From contig DDIK01000173.1 in assembly GCA_002338505.1 (NCBI GenBank), positions 1 to 57,485 of the forward strand: 57,485 bases of DNA, written 5' to 3'. Source of the DNA: Bacteriovorax sp. UBA1852 (lineage in GTDB: Bacteria; Bdellovibrionota; Bacteriovoracia; Bacteriovoracales; Bacteriovoracaceae). The number at the start of each line of letters is the position of its first letter. The stretch's first letter is position 1. Under the pieces are notes generated by a model. That model was given only the letters and a program-made list of their open reading frames with translations. It had not been told where the DNA came from and did no database searches. The position numbers and the translations under genes are program-made. This document shows positions 50,427-57,485 of this stretch, in pieces.

Positions 50427-50774
50427 TTACTCACTATCTCGACTAAAAGACTCGGGTAAGATATCTATTCCTAACTTTTTTGAAACTATGACGATTAAGG
50501 GCAAAGTAATGGGAGCAAAGGGAAGAAGAAGAATCGCCCCAATTCCAAGTGTCTTAAATAAATCTCTAAATTGATTGTTTGCCCAGGTCATTTCATCGTG
50601 GCTAGCATTTGAATTTAGATACTTCCTATAGATATGAAGCATCTTCTTTGAATCTTCAGTTTCAACCTTAAGTACAATTTTTAGTCTTCTTAAAGTCTTT
50701 ATAAGATCTTTTCTAAACAGTCTGGAACGAGTAGCAAGAAATAAGATAATCTTCGCAAACAAATTAATTAACAC
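50427..50774 (-). CDS. LETM1-like small protein
   Basis: A 115-aa protein. The C-terminal LLPFAPITLPLIVIVSKKLG and IDILPESF match the LETM1-like pattern of a membrane helix followed by LPxSF, and the N-terminal part is helical and basic. It starts at GTG sharing a base with the aroA stop (TAGTG), so it is translated with the shikimate genes. The function in bacteria is unknown. Confidence 0.6.
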   Translation of the reverse strand: MLINLFAKIILFLATRSRLFRKDLIKTLRRLKIVLKVETEDSKKMLHIYRKYLNSNASHDEMTWANNQFRDLFKTLGIGAILLLPFAPITLPLIVIVSKKLGIDILPESFSRDSE

Positions 50775-51979
50775 TAATTCATGACTTCAAAAAACTGAGG
50801 AAAAGACTTATGAACACAGTCAATATCATGAAGCACTCCTCCACCATTCATACGCTGAAATAAGTGACTAATCATCACCATTCTATGATCCCTTTCAGTC
50901 TTCACCTCAACGGGATTACTGTGAGGTATTCTTCCTGTTATAATAATAGCATCCTGATCTGGTTCATAATATGATGAAACTTCAAATAAATTCATTATCC
51001 GTAACATCTCTTTTAAGCGGTCACATTCTTTATATTTTAATATTTCCACGTTTCTAATTATACTTCGATCTTTTGCGTATGAAGCAAGAAAGCAAAGAGT
51101 TGGGACCAGATCAGGACAGGCTGAGCAGTCAACATCAAAGCTTGGTAAATCACTAAGCCCTTTAAGACTTAAGCCATTACTCGAGATATCAATTTGAACA
51201 CCAAGATCTTTTAAAATTTGAACAAAAACTGAGTCAGCCTGATATTCGTCGATTTCACGACAATTAGGAACAGTTAAACTTCCAGAAAAAGAGGCCATTG
51301 CTAGAGGATATGACAACGAGCTAAAGTCAACTGGTACACTATAACGATTAGTATTCTTGATGATTAATTCTTTTGTCATATTCAAATATGGAATCGACGT
51401 CTTGAGATTTTTCTCAATTACCTTAATTCCAACTTTGTGCAAAGATAGTAAAAATCCTGTTGCAAACTGAGTTGTCTCTGAGCAGTCAACTTCAACTTCT
51501 TTTCTTTCATTCTTGTAGGGTCCCTTTAAAGTAAACCAAGACTGATCGTCGATTGAAACACCAAGATCTCTAAGAATATTCTTCATCTCATCCATTGGTC
51601 TCTCACTCATTTTTTCAGCTGGTATCAGCTTGTACTGGTTTTTTCCAAGTGCTAATAAAGGTATTAAAAAACGATTTGTTGTCCCCCCATCACCAGTCTC
51701 GAGTACTAAGGTCTCATCTGTAGTGACTTCACATGCCGGAAATGAGTTATTAATTTTGACTTGATCATTTGTCTGAGTGACATTAAGTCCAATCGCTTTA
51801 AAACACTTAATCATATTACGTACGTCTGATGATTCAGGAACATTCTCAATAACGACAATATCGGGATTTAAGGCGGCAAGTATTAAAACTCTATTTGCAT
51901 ATGACTTCGATGTAGGAACAAGTATTTTTTTATTTAATTTTCCAGAATTACTGTTAAAGGATAAATTTTCTGAGTTCAT
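50774..51979 (-). CDS. aroA: 3-phosphoshikimate 1-carboxyvinyltransferase (EPSP synthase)
   Basis: A 401-aa enzyme of the shikimate pathway that joins PEP to shikimate-3-phosphate. LVPTSKSYANRVLILAALNP is the substrate-binding start, LETGDGGTTNRFLIPLLALG the glycine loop, MSERPMDEMKNIL follows, and YKECDRLKEMLRIM and TERDHRMVMISHLF are late conserved motifs. I placed the start at the ATG at 51979, as the frame upstream runs through aroB. The first 26 nt overlap the aroB 3' end. Confidence 0.9.
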   Translation of the reverse strand: MNSENLSFNSNSGKLNKKILVPTSKSYANRVLILAALNPDIVVIENVPESSDVRNMIKCFKAIGLNVTQTNDQVKINNSFPACEVTTDETLVLETGDGGTTNRFLIPLLALGKNQYKLIPAEKMSERPMDEMKNILRDLGVSIDDQSWFTLKGPYKNERKEVEVDCSETTQFATGFLLSLHKVGIKVIEKNLKTSIPYLNMTKELIIKNTNRYSVPVDFSSLSYPLAMASFSGSLTVPNCREIDEYQADSVFVQILKDLGVQIDISSNGLSLKGLSDLPSFDVDCSACPDLVPTLCFLASYAKDRSIIRNVEILKYKECDRLKEMLRIMNLFEVSSYYEPDQDAIIITGRIPHSNPVEVKTERDHRMVMISHLFQRMNGGGVLHDIDCVHKSFPQFFEVMN

Positions 51980-52979
51980 CTTTTTTCTCTCTAAGTTTAT
52001 TTTCGATATCGTTAAAAAGGACATTCTGAATAATAGGCTGACCGAGATCATCAATTCGAACAATATCAAGACGATCGATACTCGATGCCTTTTTATCGCT
52101 TTGAATATAGTTCATAATATCTTCAACAGGAAAAGTCTTATTAAACCAAGGAGGTTCTCCAAAGTTGAGTTCAAGCTTATCTACTAATGCTCTTAAATTT
52201 ACGAGATGATCCTCATCATCATAGATATAGAACATAACAACCATTCCCCAAAAAACAGCAATTCCGTGCTCTAGTTCATAGATTCGTTCAAATGCATGGC
52301 CTAAGGTATGCCCAAGATTTAGTATCTTTCTTTTGCCACTCTCTTTAAAGTCAGCATCGACTATCTCTTGTTTGTACTTTGCACATAATTCAATAATATC
52401 AGAAAGACTTGAGTCATTAAGTATAGCGTTATTAATCTCACGAGATAGAAAGCAATACTTTAGCATCTCTCCTTTACCACCGAGAATATTAATATCAGGA
52501 AGAGTTTCTAAAAAGTCTTTTAAGATAAGTACATTAACAGGAAGATGAAAAGCACCAACAAGATTTTTTCCATGCTCTGAGTTTATAGCGACTTTCCCTC
52601 CGACTGCTGCATCGATCATACCAAGTAAACTTGTAGGGATAACGGACCACTTCACTCCACGAAGAAGCATTGAAGCAACAAGACCTCCAAAATCTGAGGC
52701 TGCACCGCCACCAATTGCAATAAGATGAGTATTTCGATGAGCTTTTTTAGAAAGAAAAAACTCAAGAGCATTCTTTAGTTCATCATAGCACTTTGTACGC
52801 TCCCCCTCTAAAGACTTCCATACTGCAACTTTTTTATTTTTGAAATTTAAGAAATCAAACTTCTTTCGATAAATATTATAAACATTTGCATCAACTAGAA
52901 TGAGTACAAAGTCCGTATCAATATCTTCAATATTATCTCTAAGTTCTTCTAGGTCTTTTATTATTTTTATATCTGACAT
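51954..52979 (-). CDS. aroB: 3-dehydroquinate synthase
   Basis: A 341-aa NAD- and zinc-dependent enzyme making 3-dehydroquinate from DAHP. AIGGGAASDFGGLVASMLLR and VIPTSLLGMIDAAVGGKVAI are the NAD and phosphate loops. The metal ligands are in GKGEMLKYCF (glutamate) and LNLGHTLGHAFERIYELEHG (two histidines). It lies 3 nt after aroC and overlaps aroA. Confidence 0.93.
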   Translation of the reverse strand: MSDIKIIKDLEELRDNIEDIDTDFVLILVDANVYNIYRKKFDFLNFKNKKVAVWKSLEGERTKCYDELKNALEFFLSKKAHRNTHLIAIGGGAASDFGGLVASMLLRGVKWSVIPTSLLGMIDAAVGGKVAINSEHGKNLVGAFHLPVNVLILKDFLETLPDINILGGKGEMLKYCFLSREINNAILNDSSLSDIIELCAKYKQEIVDADFKESGKRKILNLGHTLGHAFERIYELEHGIAVFWGMVVMFYIYDDEDHLVNLRALVDKLELNFGEPPWFNKTFPVEDIMNYIQSDKKASSIDRLDIVRIDDLGQPIIQNVLFNDIENKLREKKDELRKFIL

Positions 52980-52982
52980 AAT

Positions 52983-53975
52983 TTACTCGTAAGCCTTTTG
53001 TCTTAATAAATGATCCGCTAAAACATTTTTCACCATAGATTCAACGACAGGGACAGCCCTAGGAAGAATACATGGATCATGCCTTCCAGCTTTTGCCTTT
53101 TTACCAACAGTGGAAGTTGGCTTAAATGTGGTTTTTAAAATAATTGTATCACCATTAGAAATTCCACCTTCAATCCCTCCAAAATTCTCTCTTTGTGCAC
53201 TAACAACACTGCCTTCAAGCTCAGCCATTTTCTCACCTAGGCCAAAAGAGAAAGATACACATGCACCAATTGAAAGTAGTGCCTTCGCAAACTCAGCTTT
53301 TAACTTATCAAATGCTGGCTCGCCTAATCCCGCAGGACATCCTTCGACATTGATAACAATCTGGCCACCAACAGACTCACCTTCTTTTTTTAAATTGATG
53401 AGATACTTTTCAATTTCACCATCTTTTGTAGGATCAGCAAAATTATAAGTACCTAGATCTTGATCTATGTTATCGAGCTTATTTCTCTCATATTCAAAGG
53501 GCCCTAACTTTGTGATAAAAGCCTTCACTTTTATGTCTTTAATTATTAACGAAGCAAAATAACCTGCAATTACCCGTGACAAGGTTTCTCTTCCACTACT
53601 TCTTCCGCCTCCACGATGGTCTCGATGCCCAAACTTCTTTTCATAGGTTTCATCAGCATGGCCTGGACGGTAATTTGTCTTTAGAGTGTCATAGTCTTTT
53701 GATCTTTGATTTGTATTTCTGACAATGACTGCAATAGGAGTACCTAGGGTTTTCCCCTCGAATACACCAGATAAAATCTCAGGTTCATCAGCCTCTTTTC
53801 TTGAAGTCGTTCCCTTTGACTGGCCAGGAGCCCTTCTTAGTAGCTCATCATGTAAGTCCTGTGGAGATACTTCAAGACCAGGAGGTACACCATCCAACAC
53901 AACCCCAAGAGCAACCCCATGAGACTCACCAAAGGTTGTTAACGAGAACATCTTTCCAAAACTATTTCCGCGCAT
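52983..53975 (-). CDS. aroC: Chorismate synthase
   Basis: A 330-aa FMN-dependent enzyme, slightly short for the family (about 350-360). TFGESHGVALGVVLDGVPPG, RRAPGQSKGTTSRKEADEPE and NYRPGHADETYEKKFGHRDH with RGGGRSSGRETLSRVIAGYF are the standard signatures. It makes chorismate from EPSP. A clear AAGGAAGC ribosome binding site precedes the ATG. It heads the aroC-aroB-aroA operon. Confidence 0.95.
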   Translation of the reverse strand: MRGNSFGKMFSLTTFGESHGVALGVVLDGVPPGLEVSPQDLHDELLRRAPGQSKGTTSRKEADEPEILSGVFEGKTLGTPIAVIVRNTNQRSKDYDTLKTNYRPGHADETYEKKFGHRDHRGGGRSSGRETLSRVIAGYFASLIIKDIKVKAFITKLGPFEYERNKLDNIDQDLGTYNFADPTKDGEIEKYLINLKKEGESVGGQIVINVEGCPAGLGEPAFDKLKAEFAKALLSIGACVSFSFGLGEKMAELEGSVVSAQRENFGGIEGGISNGDTIILKTTFKPTSTVGKKAKAGRHDPCILPRAVPVVESMVKNVLADHLLRQKAYE

Positions 53976-54071
53976 TTTGCTTCCTTAAATACTTGATTTC
54001 ATTCTTTATATTCTAACAAAAAATTAATACAATAGATGCTAGTCAAAACTCGCCCCCCAACTGGAGCAAAT

Positions 54072-54773
54072 GTGGAAAAAGAACAAGTCTTAAAAGATAT
54101 CGAAGCTTACTACAAAATCATCCAGAAATATGAATATAGTAATGAGGATGAGATAAAAAGAATCGCATTTCTTCATAAACAAAAACAAAAGAAACTCGAT
54201 GAAAAGACGCATTTACTTGAAGAAAAAGATTCAGTATCACGTAAAACTAGTCACCTAGAAGCAGATCTTCACAGTATAGAAACAAAACTAAGTAAAAGTA
54301 ACAAAGCTATAAGCTCAGTCTCTACTGAAAAGGAACTGAACACTTTAAATACACAAATTGCAGATGCGAGTAACGAGAAAGACAAGATTGAAATCGAAAT
54401 TTTAGATCTTTATGAAGGAGATTCTCAACTTGATAAATCTTTATCAGAAACCGAAACGTTTATATCTGGTATCAATGAAACTATCTCAGAAATAGAACTT
54501 GAGATAGATAATACAACAATAGAAAATAACACTAAAATCGAAAAACTTCAGGAACAAATAAAAGGTTTATTTTTAGAACTTCAACCAGAAGAACAGCGAC
54601 TATTTGAAATTGCACAAGAGAAGCACGGCCTTAAAGGTGCCATAAGCCATTTGAAAGCTAACTCTTGCTCATCATGTCGTATAAATCTAAGCCTTGATCT
54701 TATTCAACGTATAAAAAAAAGAGACCTTATTCTGTGCCCTAGCTGTTCAAAGCTTCTGCTTCACGATTCTTAA
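54072..54773 (+). CDS. Coiled-coil protein with C-terminal C4 zinc ribbon
   Basis: A 233-aa protein of the C4-type zinc-ribbon (CT398-like) family. A long coiled coil (about 20-190) precedes SCSSCRINLSLDLIQRIKKR and LILCPSCSKLL, which supplies the C-x2-C...C-x2-C zinc site. I chose GTG at 54072 because GGAG lies 5 nt before it; the ATG at 54036 has no ribosome binding site. Relatives bind nucleic acids or interact with flagellar/secretion proteins, but the role here is unknown. It overlaps the RND gene tail to tail by 35 nt. Confidence 0.8.
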   Translation: MEKEQVLKDIEAYYKIIQKYEYSNEDEIKRIAFLHKQKQKKLDEKTHLLEEKDSVSRKTSHLEADLHSIETKLSKSNKAISSVSTEKELNTLNTQIADASNEKDKIEIEILDLYEGDSQLDKSLSETETFISGINETISEIELEIDNTTIENNTKIEKLQEQIKGLFLELQPEEQRLFEIAQEKHGLKGAISHLKANSCSSCRINLSLDLIQRIKKRDLILCPSCSKLLLHDS

Positions 54774-57485
54774 TATCAAGAGCGTGACCTAGCTCAACTT
54801 TATTCTTAAAACGAAAAAAGTTTTTAATCTTCTCAAAAATTAAGTACTGACATGGAACAAAAACAAGTGTGACAAATGTTGCAAATGCAAGTCCCCAAGC
54901 AAAGCTCATCGCCATCGGCTTAAGAAATGGATCTCCACCCCTAGCATGCGCAACAGGTAATAGTCCTGCTACAGTCGTAAAAGTAGTAAGGAGAACTGGA
55001 CGAAGTCTGGAAATACAAGCTTCAAAAATCGCCTCATACATACTTTCATACTCTTCTCTTTTTAAATTAATAAAATTTACGAGAACAATTGAGTCATTGA
55101 TAACAACTCCAATCAAACCTACAACTCCCATCATGGCCATAAATCCAAGACTTAAACCAAAGAGTTTAAAAGACCAAATAACTCCAATCATACCTAATGG
55201 GATTGCAGTCATAACGCTCAGTGGATGGGCAATTGAGTTAAACATCAGAACTAAAACTATAAAGATGCAAGACATCGCTATAACGAAAGACTTCAAAAGC
55301 CCTTGCATAGATTCTTGTGTATCTTCATTCTCACCACCAAAGTTAAAAGTAATACCAGGATAATCCTTTAGAATATTTTCAAGTTTGGGATTAAAGTCTG
55401 TCGCAATTTTCGTAGAGTTTGTTTGCGCTTTATCGAGAGTTCCAGAGATAGAAAAGGTTCTCTTTCTATCAAGACGTCTAATTACGAAAGCTCCAGGTCG
55501 ACTAGAAATTTGTGCAACTTTATTTAAGGGAATAAGCCTCCCGGATGAATTTAGCATTGTAAGTCCAAGTAAAGGCTCTGCAGTCTTTACAATTTCTTCA
55601 TCAAGCTTGATCTTTATTTCGATATCTTCATCTGATTTTCTAATCTGAGTAATTTCATCTCCAGATAAGGCCCTTCTAAGCTCCAAGCCTATATCTCTAA
55701 CTGAAAGACCTAAACGTAAGGCCTCAGCTTCATCAACCTTAAAAATAACCTGATCATTCCCTTCTTCAAAGTCGATCTCCGTTGTCACTACTCCAGCTTC
55801 TTTAGAAAGTGCCTTTTCAATTTTCTTTGAAACAATTTTTAGCTCTTCTATTGAATCTGAAAAGATCTCAATATCAACATCTTTTCCTCGAGGAGGCCCG
55901 CCTTGAACTTTCTTAACAAGAATTTTAAAGTTTGGATCTACCATTTGCTCAGCTCTATCTGTAACTTTTTTGATAATCTCATCTGTACTCTTTTCTCTCT
56001 CTGTTGGATCTGTGAGATAGAGAACAATTGAGCCATAATGACTTCCTGTTTTAGTCCCTTGATCACCTATAAGGATACCAATTCGAGCTTGAATTTGCTG
56101 TACCTCGTTTTTTGGAAATGAGTTAACGATCATCTTTTCCACTTTAAGCATTTCTTTTGAAGTCTCTTCCTTTGCTGTTCCGACCTTTCCTTTAAATTGA
56201 ACAAAGACTGTTCTTACGTCATCACCAGGAAATAACTCAAAATTCATTTTTGTTGCGACAAAGATTGATCCAACAAACATAAGAAAGAAAGTAAAATTAG
56301 TAATCGTCGGAGCTTTGAGTACAATTTTTAGCGTACTCCCATACATCTTCTTAAAAGGTAGGTACCACTGCTTTCTATACTCACTAGCTTTATTCTTTTT
56401 TAGCTTAACAAAGTCCGCGAGGTGAGATGGAAGGATAAAGAAACACTCAAACCATGAAGCGATCAGACATATGATAACCGTGGCAGGAACAGGCCACAGA
56501 AACTTCCCCATGATTCCACCCATAAAGAAAAGTGCTCCAAATGCTATCATCGTGGTTACAATAGTAGCGGTTACAGGCTTAATCGTCTGATAAGCAGCCT
56601 TTCTTGCAGCCTCTTTAGGTGGATCTCCTTCTTCTAGATTCTGGTAAAACTGTTCGGCGACAATAATTGAATCATCGACAAGCATTCCAAGAACTAGGAT
56701 TAATCCAAACATTGAGATTAAATTTATAGATAATCCCATAAAGTCCATGCAAATAAATGCGATCATAAATGCAATAGGAGCCCCCATGGAGGTTACTATT
56801 GAAGTCGAAGTATTTAAGAAAAGTAGAAGACAAATAAAAACAAGACCAATTCCTAAAATCCCATTATCTCTCAAAACATTAAGTCGGCGCTTTACAAAAT
56901 AAGACGAATCATCAACAAAGGAGTGAGCAACATCTTTATATTTAGGGTTTGCAAAGAAGTCTGCAACGACACCTTTCACCCAATCACTAGATCTGATAAT
57001 ATCTGCTGAAGACTTAATCCGGACGTCTAAGAATAATGCCAAATCACCATTTGATCTTCCAAAAGATCCATCGTCGACTGGTCGTTTTACAACTTTAGCG
57101 ACGTCTTTAACTAGAACAGATTGTCCTTCACTATTTGATCGTACAACGACATTTGCCACATCATTTTCATCTTCAAACTCATTAAGGGTTCTAACAAAGA
57201 CATCCCCCTTATCACTTTCAAACTTTCCAGCACTAAGATTAAGGTTACTACGATCTATGGCCCTTGAAATCTCACCAAGCGTGACTTGCTTTTCTTGTAT
57301 CTTTGCTGGATCGACAAGAGCCACAATCTCATCTTCTCGATAACCTTGAATATCAACAATAGAAATAGATTTATTTAGTTCAAGAAGATCTCTTAAGTCT
57401 TTTGACACGACCCTTAAGCGCTCATATTCTGCGCCTTTAACTACGACCTTAATTTTTCCTCTTCTATTCTTATTGCTTAAGCTCA
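54739..57485 (-). CDS. RND efflux pump (HAE1/AcrB family), partial
   Basis: The gene runs off the right end of the window, so its N-terminus is missing; 915 codons are visible including stop. Twelve-helix RND features: FMGLSINLISMFGLILVLGM then LVDDSIIVAEQFYQNLEEG, with the aspartates of the proton relay in VDDS, IKPVTATIVTTMIAFGALFF, and the late VGLIGVVINDSIVLVNFINL and RLRPVLLTTFTTVAGLLPVA. Two porter-domain halves flank the second periplasmic loop. It extrudes small molecules with a membrane-fusion partner that must lie upstream, beyond the window. Confidence 0.9.
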   Translation of the reverse strand, partial: SLSNKNRRGKIKVVVKGAEYERLRVVSKDLRDLLELNKSISIVDIQGYREDEIVALVDPAKIQEKQVTLGEISRAIDRSNLNLSAGKFESDKGDVFVRTLNEFEDENDVANVVVRSNSEGQSVLVKDVAKVVKRPVDDGSFGRSNGDLALFLDVRIKSSADIIRSSDWVKGVVADFFANPKYKDVAHSFVDDSSYFVKRRLNVLRDNGILGIGLVFICLLLFLNTSTSIVTSMGAPIAFMIAFICMDFMGLSINLISMFGLILVLGMLVDDSIIVAEQFYQNLEEGDPPKEAARKAAYQTIKPVTATIVTTMIAFGALFFMGGIMGKFLWPVPATVIICLIASWFECFFILPSHLADFVKLKKNKASEYRKQWYLPFKKMYGSTLKIVLKAPTITNFTFFLMFVGSIFVATKMNFELFPGDDVRTVFVQFKGKVGTAKEETSKEMLKVEKMIVNSFPKNEVQQIQARIGILIGDQGTKTGSHYGSIVLYLTDPTEREKSTDEIIKKVTDRAEQMVDPNFKILVKKVQGGPPRGKDVDIEIFSDSIEELKIVSKKIEKALSKEAGVVTTEIDFEEGNDQVIFKVDEAEALRLGLSVRDIGLELRRALSGDEITQIRKSDEDIEIKIKLDEEIVKTAEPLLGLTMLNSSGRLIPLNKVAQISSRPGAFVIRRLDRKRTFSISGTLDKAQTNSTKIATDFNPKLENILKDYPGITFNFGGENEDTQESMQGLLKSFVIAMSCIFIVLVLMFNSIAHPLSVMTAIPLGMIGVIWSFKLFGLSLGFMAMMGVVGLIGVVINDSIVLVNFINLKREEYESMYEAIFEACISRLRPVLLTTFTTVAGLLPVAHARGGDPFLKPMAMSFAWGLAFATFVTLVFVPCQYLIFEKIKNFFRFKNKVELGHALDIKNREAEALNS

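Noticed and set aside
51777..52187. A 136-codon plus-strand open frame across the aroA-aroB overlap
   Set aside because: It is antisense to two clear shikimate genes with no independent support.
54869..55363. A 164-codon open frame on the plus strand inside the RND pump gene
   Set aside because: It is antisense to a well-supported conserved gene and shows no protein-like motifs or ribosome binding site.
1..57485. CRISPR arrays, transposases, rRNA genes or a replication origin
   Set aside because: I saw no regularly spaced repeats, no transposase or integrase motifs, no rRNA-like sequence and no DnaA-box cluster.

Overview
The window is low-GC bacterial DNA, densely packed with genes on both strands. 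It is rich in genes with Sec signal peptides for small secreted proteins and hydrolases: papain-like, subtilisin-like and M14 peptidases, a lytic transglycosylase-like protein, a glucoamylase and an EEP nuclease. Together with candidate sigma-28-type promoters and the style of the proteins, this suggests a marine predatory bacterium of the Bdellovibrionota (Bacteriovoracales, Halobacteriovorax-like). That assignment is an inference from gene content, not a database match.

Layout. 0.2-5.5 kb: small secreted proteins, a secreted alpha/beta hydrolase, a Gfo/Idh/MocA oxidoreductase that appears to start at AUU, an M23 peptidase remnant and tRNA-His. 5.6-13.2 kb: a hybrid histidine kinase with a periplasmic NMT1-type sensor, then a four-gene operon for sugar import (PTS EIICBA, HPr, EI) and a secreted glucoamylase. 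13.4-20.9 kb: papain-like protease, PhnA/YjdM protein, divergent asnB/asnC, secreted proteins and a frameshifted lipoprotein gene. 20.9-25.2 kb: a coupled operon dapF - small membrane protein - tlyA - LOG - subtilase - YkgJ. 25.3-30.9 kb: an accessory patch beside a CAU tRNA. It holds three copies of a Rha-like phage regulatory gene (two broken), a higBA remnant with a broken toxin, a truncated phosphotransferase, a LysR/VOC pair with a clear operator, and a 26-bp motif in four copies, two of them at gene breakpoints. 30.9-37.2 kb: an orphan LanC-like protein, a membrane glycosyltransferase, an XRE regulator with its membrane partner, GNAT, epimerase and methyltransferase. 37.4-41.8 kb: hemN, a secreted SLT-domain protein and a fatty-acid-hydroxylase-type di-iron enzyme. 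41.9-47.6 kb: an uncommon grouping of GNAT-like protein, cytochrome P450, a rifampin-phosphotransferase-like dikinase and an O-methyltransferase. 47.6-50.8 kb: secreted M14 peptidase, EEP nuclease and a LETM1-like protein. 50.8-54.0 kb: shikimate genes aroC-aroB-aroA. 54.0-57.5 kb: a zinc-ribbon coiled-coil protein overlapping, tail to tail, an RND efflux pump that runs off the window.

How it works together. Glucoamylase would release glucose outside the cytoplasm, and the adjacent complete PTS would import and phosphorylate it. AsnC probably controls the divergent asnB. Several genes (kinase, split lipoprotein, XRE, hemN, SLT protein, dikinase) have a -10-like hexamer or sigma-28-like box 6-7 nt before the start codon, mostly with no Shine-Dalgarno sequence, so leaderless mRNAs may be common here. 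No CRISPR array, transposase, integrase or rRNA was seen.
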